Of a stretch of 64,000 bases of DNA, positions 17,335 to 25,100 are shown piece after piece. Origin of the DNA: Streptomyces sp. NBC_01717 (GTDB lineage Bacteria > Actinomycetota > Actinomycetes > Streptomycetales > Streptomycetaceae); assembly GCF_036248255.1 (NCBI RefSeq), contig NZ_CP109178.1:3534001-3598000 (forward strand), in the 5' to 3' direction. The position numbers and the translations under genes are program-made. Under the pieces are notes generated by a model. That model did not search any database and was not told the origin of the DNA. It saw only the letters and a list, made by a program, of their open reading frames with translations. Numbering within the stretch: position 1 is the first letter of the stretch; each line of letters starts with the position of its first letter.

Positions 17335-19059
17335 TTACTTGACCGCGACCTGCGAGATGTCGAGTACACCGGTCCAGTCGCTGATGACGACGTTCTTGAT
17401 GGACTCGCCGTACAGGCGCTTGTAGACGGGGTGGAACAGCGGCACGGTCACCGCCTGCTCACCGATCTTCTTGTCGAGTGCGCCCCAGCGCTTCGCGGCC
17501 GCGCTCAGGTCGGTCAGCTTGTTGATCTCGTCGATCTCCTTGTTGACGGAGGCGTCGTCGAGCTGGGAGGCGTTGAAGTTGTAGCCGTTCTTGACGATCT
17601 GGCGTCCGTCGAAGATCGGTGCGAGGAACGGACCGCCGGACGGCCAGTCGGCGCCCCAGCCGGTGAGGAAGAAGCCGGGCTCGCTCTTCACGTTGTAGAT
17701 CTTGTCCGAGTACGCGTTGGACTCCAGGCCCTGGAGCTTGACCGTGATCCCGGCCTGCTTCAGCGCCTCCTGGATCGCGGTGGCGATCTCCGGGCTGGTG
17801 GCGAAGTTCTTTTCGTTGGAGTGCGTGAGGGTGATGGTCAGGCCCTTGGCGTAACCGGCCTCCTTCAGCAGCTCCTTGGCCTTGGCCGCGTCGCCCGTCT
17901 TACCGGCGGGGAAGGCGTCGTACGCGTTGAAGCCGAAGGACGCCTGCTCCGGCAGGAAGGTGGTGGCGGGCTCGGCGAGCGAGGAGCCACCGGCCGCGTT
18001 GACGACCGAGGTGCGGTCGACGGCGTACGAGATCGCCTGGCGCACCTTCGGGTTGTCGAACGGCTTCACCTTCGGGTTGAAGGCGATGTAGTTCGTGTAG
18101 CCGAAGTGGCCGGTGCCGACCCGGGCGGCGAGCTTCTTGTCGCCGGTGACCTTGGCGAGCTCGGCCGGGCCGAGGTTGGTGTCGGTGGTGACTGCGGCGG
18201 CGTCGGCGCCGCGGGAGGCGGAGAGCCGCTGGTTGATGACGGCCGAGTCGAGCCCGGAGCGCACGTCGATCCGGTCCGGGTACGCCTTGCGCTCCTCGTC
18301 GGTCGCGGCCGACCAGAACTTGTTGCGCTCCAGGACGAGGCGCTCACCGTCGCCCTCGTTCTTGACGACCTTGTACGGACCCGAGGAGATGGGGTGGTTC
18401 TCGTACTTCGTGCCGGTGTCCTTGGCCTTCGGCACGGGGGTCGTCTGGGTCTGCGTCGCCAGGTAGGGGAACTCGCCCTCCGGCTTGTTGAGGTGGAAGA
18501 CGATCGTCTTCGCGTCGGGCGTCTCGATCGAGGCGAGGCCCTTCTTGTCCTTGTACGGACCCCGGTAGTCGGCGCCGCCGATCAGCCAGTCGCGCAGGTA
18601 GGGCGCACCCCCGGAGAGCTCGGCGGCGAAGGAGCGCTCGATGCCGTACTTGATGTCGGCGCTCGTGATCGCGGTGCCGTCCTCGTACTTCAGGCCGTCC
18701 TTGAGCGTGTACGTCCAGACGGTGGCGTTCTTGCTGGGCGTGCCCAGGTCGGTCGCCAGGTCGGGGACGACCTTCGCGCCGGCCGCACCGGCCTCCCGGT
18801 TGCGGGTGGTCAGCGTACGGAAGACCAGGGACGGGACGTTGCCGCCGCCGGAGGTGTAGAGCCGCGCGGGGTCGAAGTCCTCCTGCGCGGCTCTGTTGAG
18901 GACGGTGAGCGTGCCGCCCTTGGCGGGCTTGCCCGCTGCGCCGGAGCTGCCGTCGCTGCCCTTGCTGTCCTGGGGCCCGCACGCGGCGGCGCCCGAACCC
19001 ACGACGAGAACCACGACGGCCGCGGCCACGCGGCGCGATATGACGGACGGTTGACGCAT
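17335..19059 (-). CDS. Peptide-type ABC substrate-binding lipoprotein
   Basis: A 574-residue family 5 extracellular solute-binding protein (SBP_bac_5; DppA/OppA/GsiB-like). The lipoprotein signal ends GSGAAAC with Cys27. Family landmarks include GGTLTVLNRAAQEDFDPARLY after the linker, TVWTYTLKDGLKYEDGTAIT, GYAKGLTITL and FFLTGWGADWPSGGPFL. Start: ATG 19059, with GAGAGG ten bases upstream. The family binds peptides, nickel or glutathione. Upstream, the transcript appears to begin with a 31-codon ORF ending Cys-Cys, about 230 bases before this start. That suggests cysteine-dependent control and therefore a sulfur-containing ligand such as glutathione or Cys peptides. The ligand idea is inference. 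Confidence 0.9.
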   Translation of the reverse strand: MRQPSVISRRVAAAVVVLVVGSGAAACGPQDSKGSDGSSGAAGKPAKGGTLTVLNRAAQEDFDPARLYTSGGGNVPSLVFRTLTTRNREAGAAGAKVVPDLATDLGTPSKNATVWTYTLKDGLKYEDGTAITSADIKYGIERSFAAELSGGAPYLRDWLIGGADYRGPYKDKKGLASIETPDAKTIVFHLNKPEGEFPYLATQTQTTPVPKAKDTGTKYENHPISSGPYKVVKNEGDGERLVLERNKFWSAATDEERKAYPDRIDVRSGLDSAVINQRLSASRGADAAAVTTDTNLGPAELAKVTGDKKLAARVGTGHFGYTNYIAFNPKVKPFDNPKVRQAISYAVDRTSVVNAAGGSSLAEPATTFLPEQASFGFNAYDAFPAGKTGDAAKAKELLKEAGYAKGLTITLTHSNEKNFATSPEIATAIQEALKQAGITVKLQGLESNAYSDKIYNVKSEPGFFLTGWGADWPSGGPFLAPIFDGRQIVKNGYNFNASQLDDASVNKEIDEINKLTDLSAAAKRWGALDKKIGEQAVTVPLFHPVYKRLYGESIKNVVISDWTGVLDISQVAVK

Positions 19060-19288
19060 CGGAAGATGACCTCTCGGAGTGCTGCTTGCGGTGAAAACCG
19101 GATGGTGGGTCCGTGCAGGCTGCAGCGAGGGTGTGGTGGAACGACCGGCCGGAAAGCGAAAAGGGGACCGGAGCACCGAAACTGCCGCGCCTGCGGACGT
19201 GAGAACGCCGGGGCGCGGAAATCGGGAAGGGCCGTTCGGACCGAGACCAGGGCTCGGAGAAAGGGGCCGACGCGCGCTCAGGCAGGTG
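19060..19288 (-). other. Leader between the Cys-Cys ORF and the importer gene
   Basis: About 229 bases of noncoding leader. I see only modest pairing: on the + strand CCGAG-ACCAGGG-CTCGG around 19237-19253 lies inside flanking GGCC copies, and CCGGCCGG occurs near 19146. No strong terminator or anti-terminator pair can be defended by eye. The segment would be the place for cysteine-dependent switching. Confidence 0.4.
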
Positions 19289-19384
19289 TCAGCAACAGTG
19301 AATGTCGGCGACGCTGTGCCCGGTCACGCCGATGAGCGCCAGCACAATGGCGGCGCATTCGGAGGTGACAAGGCTGCGTGACAT
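19289..19384 (-). CDS. Leaderless upstream ORF ending Cys-Cys (putative leader peptide)
   Basis: A 31-codon ORF on the minus strand. It begins MSRSLVTSECAAIVL and ends HSVADIHCC followed by TGA. The ATG lies seven bases after a -10-like CATATT, which is 17 bases from a perfect TTGACA, so transcription should start on the A of the ATG and no ribosome-binding site is needed. Cys-rich, often leaderless upstream ORFs that stall ribosomes on Cys codons under cysteine limitation are known in mycobacteria, and putative leader peptides are known before sulfur genes in Streptomyces. The downstream gene is the importer operon starting at 19059. I infer that this peptide senses Cys-tRNA; no attenuator hairpin is obvious in the 229 bases between. 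Confidence 0.7.
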   Translation of the reverse strand: MSRSLVTSECAAIVLALIGVTGHSVADIHCC

Positions 19385-19420
19385 GCCGAGAAATATGCGG
19401 GACCGCATCGGCGATGTCAA
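19385..19420 (-). promoter_or_regulatory. Promoter of the leader ORF and importer operon
   Basis: Read on the minus strand: TTGACA (19420-19415), 17-base spacer, CATATT (19397-19392), then seven bases to the ATG at 19384. The -35 is a perfect consensus and the -10 matches TATAAT at four of six. The spacing puts the transcription start on the start codon. This is the best-looking vegetative promoter in the window. Confidence 0.65.
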
Positions 19421-19551
19421 CGCCGGACAAGACGCCGGTCTCAGATACTGGACAGCATTTCGGACGGCCGCCCTCCCGGCCCGGGCGCAGGCCTCAGCAG
19501 GAGTCGATCAAGGGGTGGCCGGGCAGAACCGGACCGACGCCCCGATCCGGC

Positions 19552-20961
19552 TCAACCGGCCGGGTGGACCCAGGGGTTGGGGCGGCACTTGATCCCATCG
19601 ATGTCCAGGGACTTGGTCTGCTGCTGCATCACCGGGGCCAGTGCGCCCGGCGTGCGGCACGTCACATGGTCGTGCCCCAGCCGGTGGCCGACCTCATGGT
19701 TGATCAGCATCTGGCGGTAGGCGAAGAGCTTCTCGGGGCCGAACGTCGACGACCCCTGCGCCCAGCGGTAGGCGTTGATCATCACGCGCTCGGTCGCCGC
19801 GGAATCGCACGAGACATTGTCCTCGGTCGTATCGAGGCCCGACTTCTTGCACCAGTCGCCGGTGGTCCCCGGGCTGGCCAGCGTGATCACGAAGTCGGGG
19901 TCACCCGAAGAGATCCGCTCAAAAGTCATGGCGCCGTCGTGTGCCCAACTCCGGTCGTCATTAAGGGTCTTCTGAACGGCTTCGGCAAAAAGTCCGGCAT
20001 CGAGACCGAGGCCCTTTTCGACATCGATCCGATAGCGGTACTTATGCCCGCGGCCCGGAGCCTTCGCCCCGCCCGGGACCGCCTCGAAATGCCCGGAGCC
20101 CCGGAGGTCCGGGGCGAGCGGATAGCTCTTGGCCATCTTCTGACCGTACGAAAGGGCCTTGACCGCGGCCGGTGCGGGCGTCGGCCGGTCGTCCGAGCGG
20201 GAGGAGATGTCGTGGCCACCCTCCCGGTCCATGCCCGTCGGCGCGGCGGCACCGGCCCGCGCCCCACCGCCGTCATGGGCGACCTGCCCCGCGACGACGA
20301 CCGCGAGCACGGTGGTCACCGCGGCGGCCGCGATGCCGGTGAAGGTACGGCCCTTGGCACCCTTGCCGTCCTTGGGGGCCGGGGCGGTGCCCGGCGCCAC
20401 ATCCCTGTCCCCGCCCGGGGGCCGCTCGTCCCACTCGACGACCGAGCCGAACGGATCGGCCGGCAGGGCGGACGGGGAGCGCGGTGCGGGTGGCGCGAGC
20501 GATGCGGGTGGCGCGTCGAAGGCGTCGACGAACTCCCGTCGCGGCCCCGGTATCAGCGGCCGCTCACCGGCCGCCTGCTGCTGGGACGTCGGCTGAGGAC
20601 GCTGCGGCATCGGCGTCCGCTGACCCATCGACTGCTGCTGAGAGGCCGGCCGAGGTGCCCCCGGCCGTCGCCCCTGGCCACCGGCATCGGTCCGCGCCGG
20701 GATCTGCCAGTCGCCGTACCGCTGCCGGGTTCCCGCCCCCCAGCCACCACCCGGTTCACGCAGTTCGGGATGGCCGCCGCGCACCTGCGGGATCCCCTGG
20801 AAGGGGGTGTGCCCGTCCGCGCCGGGCGGGGTGTCGGCCGCCCTCCTGCGTCGTCCGTTGCCGGACTCCGGCCGCACCCCCTCACGACCGCCCACCGCCT
20901 TCGCGGCGGCATCGCTCTCGGGTCCCTTGGGTGGAGGGCCCTTTCGGCTGTGTCGTCCCAC
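19552..20961 (-). CDS. DUF3152 protein, predicted metzincin-type protease
   Basis: A 469-residue protein with a long Pro/Gly/Arg-rich cytoplasmic N-terminus (1-200), one membrane helix (about 215-235, GIAAAAVTTVLAVVVAGQV) and an extracellular C-terminal DUF3152 domain. Near residue 425 it carries HEVGHRLGHDH, an exact HExxHxxGxxH zinc site, followed by PVMQQQ, which could be the Met-turn of a metzincin. Cys residues flank the active site (GDWCKKSGLDT, NVSCDSA, VTCRTPG). Start: GTG 20961, nine bases after the hydrolase stop, with GGGAG upstream; the open frame continues to 21942 inside the hydrolase gene but as a shadow. Substrate unknown; the protease role is inferred from the motif. Confidence 0.85.
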   Translation of the reverse strand: MGRHSRKGPPPKGPESDAAAKAVGGREGVRPESGNGRRRRAADTPPGADGHTPFQGIPQVRGGHPELREPGGGWGAGTRQRYGDWQIPARTDAGGQGRRPGAPRPASQQQSMGQRTPMPQRPQPTSQQQAAGERPLIPGPRREFVDAFDAPPASLAPPAPRSPSALPADPFGSVVEWDERPPGGDRDVAPGTAPAPKDGKGAKGRTFTGIAAAAVTTVLAVVVAGQVAHDGGGARAGAAAPTGMDREGGHDISSRSDDRPTPAPAAVKALSYGQKMAKSYPLAPDLRGSGHFEAVPGGAKAPGRGHKYRYRIDVEKGLGLDAGLFAEAVQKTLNDDRSWAHDGAMTFERISSGDPDFVITLASPGTTGDWCKKSGLDTTEDNVSCDSAATERVMINAYRWAQGSSTFGPEKLFAYRQMLINHEVGHRLGHDHVTCRTPGALAPVMQQQTKSLDIDGIKCRPNPWVHPAG

Positions 20962-20969
20962 GCCCCGGA

Positions 20970-21935
20970 TCAGCTCCCGCCGCGTTCGTCGAGCAATTCC
21001 CGGAACGCCTGGGCGACCGCCTCCGGGTACTCCATCATCGCCACGTGCCCGGCATCGGGCAGTGTCAGCAGCCGCGAATCGCGGAAGGCCGCGGACGCCC
21101 TGCGTGCCATCCGGTACGAGACGAGCTGGTCCCGTCCGCCGTACACGAGCTGAGTCGGGGCGAGCACACGCTCGGCCTGGCGCCACAGCCCGTGCTGCCC
21201 GCCCAGCGTGTAGGCATCGACGATGCCACGTGCCGAGCGCGTCATCGCGTCCCAGAAGTACGGCAGCTCCAGCCGTCGCTCCATTTCTGCCACCGCATCG
21301 CGGAAGCCTTCCTCGGAGACACGTGCCGGATCGCCGTAACAGAGTGCCATGACTCCGCGGGTGCGTTCTTCCGCGGTCCAGTCCTTGCTGAGCCGGGAGA
21401 ACAGGGATGCGGCACCCGGAACTGCGAGCAGTGCGGTCGGTACGGCAGGCCACTGCACCCGGATCTCGGGCAATGCAGGCGAGACCAGGGTGAGCGTGCG
21501 CACCAGATCCGGACGGACGGCCGCGACCCGGGTGGCCACTGCACCACCGAGTGAATTGCCGAAGAGATGAACGGGCCCGTGCTCCTCCGCATCGAGGAGC
21601 CGGATCACCGCGCGGGCGTGCCCGGTGACCGAGTAGTTGCCGTCGTCCGGCGGCGGGGAGTCCCCGAAGCCGGGCAGGTCGACCGCCGCGCCGTCCACCA
21701 CGTCCTGGAGCAACGCCATCAGCACCGACCAGTTCTGCGAGGAGCCGCCGAGCCCGTGCACACAGAGGGCGGGCGGCAGTCCGGACCGCTCCGGCGGGCG
21801 GGTGCGGACGTTCAGCGTCAGTCCGGGCAGCGCGACGGAGCGCAGCTTCTCCCCCTCGCCGACCCGGACGGGGCTCACCGTGGGGGCCACCGCGGCGGCA
21901 GCGGCGCGGGCTCCCGGCAGCTCGGTCGAAGACAT
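20970..21935 (-). CDS. Alpha/beta hydrolase
   Basis: A 321-residue single-domain alpha/beta hydrolase. The oxyanion HGLGGSSQNW is at about residue 60, the nucleophile elbow LFGNSLGGAVA at about 125 (Ser), the acid region in YGGRDQLVSY at about 270, and His in PDAGHVAMMEYPEA at about 300. A cap domain sits between. No signal peptide. It is first in a two-gene unit with the DUF3152 gene, which starts nine bases after its stop. Esterase, lactonase or epoxide hydrolase activity cannot be separated by sequence here. Confidence 0.88.
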   Translation of the reverse strand: MSSTELPGARAAAAAVAPTVSPVRVGEGEKLRSVALPGLTLNVRTRPPERSGLPPALCVHGLGGSSQNWSVLMALLQDVVDGAAVDLPGFGDSPPPDDGNYSVTGHARAVIRLLDAEEHGPVHLFGNSLGGAVATRVAAVRPDLVRTLTLVSPALPEIRVQWPAVPTALLAVPGAASLFSRLSKDWTAEERTRGVMALCYGDPARVSEEGFRDAVAEMERRLELPYFWDAMTRSARGIVDAYTLGGQHGLWRQAERVLAPTQLVYGGRDQLVSYRMARRASAAFRDSRLLTLPDAGHVAMMEYPEAVAQAFRELLDERGGS

Positions 21936-22045
21936 GCGCCAATGTTACGAGACGATCACACCGTGGTTCGTGTGTTCGCCGTCACAGATCGCATAGCGCC
22001 AAGAAGGGGGAGCTCCTACGCTCGAAGCTAAGGAAGGGAGTCACC

Positions 22046-22261
22046 ATGATGGTCGACCCCAGTGACCCGGAGACTTTCGAAGACGTTCAGCCGGACGAAC
22101 CGGACCAGGAGACGCCCGAGGCGGATGCCGTCGAGCAGCACGCCGACCTCCAGCAGAAGAGCGACGATCCGTTGACGGACATCGACCGGGCCACCGCAAA
22201 TGAGGCAGATGCGGCCGAGCAGCACCGCGTCGTCGCACAGGACGAGGACGACTACCGCTGA
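22046..22261 (+). CDS. Small acidic hypothetical protein
   Basis: A 71-residue, very acidic and Asp/Glu/Gln-rich protein (MMVDPSDPETFEDVQPDEPD...) without hydrophobic segments or known motif. The gene is believable because AGGAAGGGAG sits five bases before the ATG (a second ATG follows at once) and it lies 110 bases from a divergent gene. It probably is unstructured. Function unknown. Confidence 0.65.
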   Translation: MMVDPSDPETFEDVQPDEPDQETPEADAVEQHADLQQKSDDPLTDIDRATANEADAAEQHRVVAQDEDDYR

Positions 22262-22429
22262 TACATCCCGTTTTGCCGTGCGGTTCGAAGAATCTGTGGC
22301 TACCGCAGCGGTCCGGTCCGTGAAATTCTGCGTCCGCGCCGCGCACACCCGGGTTACTCAAAAGTACGATGGCCGAACGGCGCAGCGCGTACGCAACGGC
22401 TGCGTTCGATCACAATTTTGGGAGGCGGC

Positions 22430-23071
22430 GTGACAGCCATCGAGCAGACAGAGGCGGCGCGCCCGCGGGGCACTCGCCTGCCTCGCCGCGCCCGACGCAA
22501 CCAGCTGCTGGGCGCCGCGCAGGAGGTCTTCGTCGCGCAGGGCTACCACTCCGCCGCGATGGACGACATCGCGGAGCGGGCCGGTGTCAGCAAGCCGGTG
22601 CTCTACCAGCACTTCCCGGGCAAGCTGGAGCTCTATCTGGCACTGCTCGACCAGCACTGCGAGTCGCTGCTGCAGGCCGTCCGTACGGCACTGGCGTCGA
22701 CGACGGACAACAAGCTGCGTGTCGCCGCGACGATGGACGCCTACTTCGCGTACGTCGAGGACGAGGGCGGCGCCTTCCGACTGGTCTTCGAGTCGGACCT
22801 GACGAACGAGCCGGCGGTACGCGAGCGGGTCGACCGGGTCTCGCTGCAGTGCGCGGAGGCGATCTCCGATGTCATCGCGGGTGACACGGGACTGTCCAAG
22901 GACGAGTCGATGCTGCTCGCGGTGGGTCTGGGCGGTGTCTCCCAGGTGGTCGCCCGGTACTGGCTGTCCAGTCAGTCGGCGATCCCGCGCGACACGGCGG
23001 TGCAGCTCCTCACCTCGCTGGCCTGGCGCGGCATCGCCGGGTTCCCGCTGCACGGCGTCGATCAGCACTGA
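22430..23071 (+). CDS. TetR-family transcriptional regulator
   Basis: A 213-residue repressor-type regulator. The N-terminal helix-turn-helix is ARRNQLLGAAQEVFVAQGYH, then MDDIAERAGVSKPVLYQHFPGKLELY, which is the classic TetR signature. The C-terminal domain is all-helical and probably binds a ligand. GTG start, with GGGAGG four bases upstream; a TTG at 22418 is less likely because it precedes that site. Upstream is the small acidic gene and downstream the DUF3107 gene. No regulated target is obvious nearby and I could not identify an operator. Confidence 0.9.
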   Translation: MTAIEQTEAARPRGTRLPRRARRNQLLGAAQEVFVAQGYHSAAMDDIAERAGVSKPVLYQHFPGKLELYLALLDQHCESLLQAVRTALASTTDNKLRVAATMDAYFAYVEDEGGAFRLVFESDLTNEPAVRERVDRVSLQCAEAISDVIAGDTGLSKDESMLLAVGLGGVSQVVARYWLSSQSAIPRDTAVQLLTSLAWRGIAGFPLHGVDQH

Positions 23072-23195
23072 CCGTCCGGCCTTGTTCGCTGCGGGCGTGG
23101 CCCGCCGACCCCTGACAGCTCCCCTCACCGGGCTAATGTGTGGTTCGTACGGCGCGGCACACGCGCAGAGGACTGACCGTCGGAGGGACATAGCC

Positions 23196-23423
23196 GTGGA
23201 GGTCAAGATCGGCGTGCAGCACGCACCCCGGGAGATCGTTCTGGAGAGCGGGCTTTCCGCCGAGGAGGTCGAGAGCGCGGTCGCCGAGGCTCTCACCGGC
23301 AAGGCGCAGCTGCTCAGCCTCACGGACGACAAGGGCCGCAAGGTCCTGGTGCCGGCCGACCGGGTCGCCTACGTGGAGATCGGCGAGCCGAGCACGCGGC
23401 GGGTCGGGTTCGGCGCGCTGTAG
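23196..23423 (+). CDS. DUF3107 family protein
   Basis: A 75-residue protein (MEVKIGVQHAPREIVLESG ...) of the actinobacterial DUF3107 family, which is ATP-binding-like and of unknown function. GTG start with CGGAGGG eight bases upstream. Full length for the family. Likely its own unit, ended by the hairpin at 23447. Confidence 0.88.
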   Translation: MEVKIGVQHAPREIVLESGLSAEEVESAVAEALTGKAQLLSLTDDKGRKVLVPADRVAYVEIGEPSTRRVGFGAL

Positions 23424-23446
23424 GAGCACGCTCGACGCAAGGCAGT

Positions 23447-23482
23447 GAAGCGGCCCGGCGGGGATCCCCGCCGGGCCGCTTC
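23447..23482 (+). terminator. Perfect palindromic terminator after DUF3107
   Basis: A 36-base perfect palindrome (18 paired positions on each side, centre at 23464/23465, G+C-rich with GGGGATCCCC in the middle). In RNA it folds to a hairpin with about a 4-base loop. It lies 24 bases after the DUF3107 stop. Confidence 0.75.
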
Positions 23483-23651
23483 GTCGTTCCCCGCTGCTCA
23501 CGGCCACTGACACCTGTGCGACACCTGTGCGAAAAATCTCGCAGGAGGGTTGTATTCCACGGCCCACGGGTAGGACCGCCTACGACCGATTTGCCCCCAC
23601 AGCTCCACGAGCAGGGGATATCCCCCTCCGCAACCCGCGAGGTGAACGTCT

Positions 23652-23921
23652 GTGATCTGGGAATCCCTCGGTTCCGTCGTGCTCGGACTCGCCCTCTCCT
23701 GGGCGGCGCTCCGTTCGCTGTCGGGTCGGCTTCCGTCCCGCCGTACCGTCTTCGCCACCGGCACTCTGGGTGCCCTGTTCGGCGCGTATCTGACGCATTC
23801 GGTGCTGGGGCCGGGCCATGCCCTGGCCACCCTGATCGGCGCGGTGCTGATCGGCGCGGTGACGCTCTCCCTGCTGCTCCGTCCGGACAGCCGCCGCCTG
23901 AGCCGATCAGCAGCGGCCTGA
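23652..23921 (+). CDS. Small membrane protein
   Basis: An 89-residue protein with two or three hydrophobic helices (about 5-20, 34-55 and 57-78) and a basic C-terminus (RPDSRRLSRSAAA). GTG start with GAGGTGA seven bases upstream. It converges on the ferritin-like gene, whose stop is 60 bases away. No family recognised. Confidence 0.65.
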   Translation: MIWESLGSVVLGLALSWAALRSLSGRLPSRRTVFATGTLGALFGAYLTHSVLGPGHALATLIGAVLIGAVTLSLLLRPDSRRLSRSAAA

Positions 23922-23981
23922 CCTCGTACGGGACCGGTCGACCGGATCGGCCGACCGGTCCCGGGCCGGCAGCGGCCGAAG

Positions 23982-24716
23982 TCAGGCAGCCAGTCCGAGC
24001 GCGGCCATCCGCTTGGTGTGCGCCTCGGTGATCCGCGAGAACATCCGGCCGACCTCCGCCAGGTCGAATCCGTCGGCCACACCGCCGACCAGCATCGTCG
24101 ACAGCGCGTCGCGGTCGGCAACCACCCGCTGGGCCTGCGAGAGCGCCTCGCCCATCAGCCGGCGGGCCCACAGCGCGAGCCGGCCGCCGACGCGCGGGTC
24201 GGCCTCGATCGCGGCGCGCACCTTCTCGACGGCGAAGTTGCCGTGGCCCGTGTCGTCGAGCACAGCGAGGACGAGCGAGCGGGTGTCCGAGTCGAGGCGG
24301 GCGGCTACCTCGCGGTAGAAGTCACTCGCAATCGAGTCGCCGACGTATGCCTTGACCAGGCCCTCGAGCCAGTCCGACGGGGCGGTCTGACGGTGGAAGT
24401 CGTCGAGCGCCTTGGCGAAAGGCTCCATCGCGGCGGTCGGCTCCGTGTCGATCGCCGTCAGCCGGTCCGTCAACCGCTCGAAGTGATGGAATTCGGCGGA
24501 CGCCATCTTTGCGAGCTCCGCCTTGTCGGCCAGCGTCGGCGCGAGTTTGGCGTCCTCGGCGAGCCGCTCGAAGGCCGCCAGCTCTCCGTATGCGAGCGCC
24601 CCCAGCAGATCGACGACCGCGGCGCGGTACTGCGGTTCCGCCGATGCCGTGGCCCAGTCCTGGGCGGCGATTCCGGTGGGTGCGGGGGCTTCAGTGGCGT
24701 TGTCAGGCGTCTCCAT
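23982..24716 (-). CDS. Ferritin-like fold protein
   Basis: A 244-residue helical protein with ferritin-like features: ALAYGELAAFERL, then SAEFHHFERL, then DSIASDFYREVAARLD, then TGHGNFAVEKV, which give Glu and His residues at the usual diiron spacing. The family has rubrerythrin- and MiaE-related members; the role in Streptomyces is unknown. No ribosome-binding site precedes the ATG. Instead TATTCT lies seven bases upstream, so the mRNA may be leaderless, although the -35 is weak. The helicase gene is divergent. Confidence 0.82.
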   Translation of the reverse strand: METPDNATEAPAPTGIAAQDWATASAEPQYRAAVVDLLGALAYGELAAFERLAEDAKLAPTLADKAELAKMASAEFHHFERLTDRLTAIDTEPTAAMEPFAKALDDFHRQTAPSDWLEGLVKAYVGDSIASDFYREVAARLDSDTRSLVLAVLDDTGHGNFAVEKVRAAIEADPRVGGRLALWARRLMGEALSQAQRVVADRDALSTMLVGGVADGFDLAEVGRMFSRITEAHTKRMAALGLAA

Positions 24717-25100
24717 GAACCGCAGAATAGCCCGCCCGACAGGGGGTGGAAGGGCCTGGTCAGCCACCGACATCACACCGTTCCGATGAATTCGCCCAAC
24801 ACACATGCGCGAATCCGGGGTACAGTGATATTGCGCCGACAGAGCATTTTGTATGTGCCGGTGGCGCGAAATGAATGAGGATGCCCGGTCGGTGGCCCGA
24901 TCGGCTCCGACCCGACAGCCCTCCACGCGGGGCGTACGACACGTACGACCGCAGATGAGGGGCCCCCTCAGCGGCACGAGCGCTCGAGCGACGGCAGTGG
25001 TCCCGCGCCACCCGGCCCATCCACGGCCGGATGACCAACCCCGGCACGGTACGACCCCCAGCGTTCGCCTCGGACCGCGTCTCACAGAAGAGGCAGCACC
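24717..25100. other. Divergent intergenic region before the DEAD-box helicase
   Basis: 384 bases with no supportable gene. The A+T-richer patch around 24770-24870 (ATTTTGTATG, GATATTG, ACACACATG) is the likely place for helicase promoters, and a long 5' UTR fits a cold-shock-type helicase gene. The 3' end carries AAGAGG before the CTG at 25101. Confidence 0.45.

Noticed and set aside
20962..21942. Extension of the DUF3152 frame to 796 residues
   Set aside because: It runs through the alpha/beta hydrolase gene in another frame, which has all catalytic motifs.
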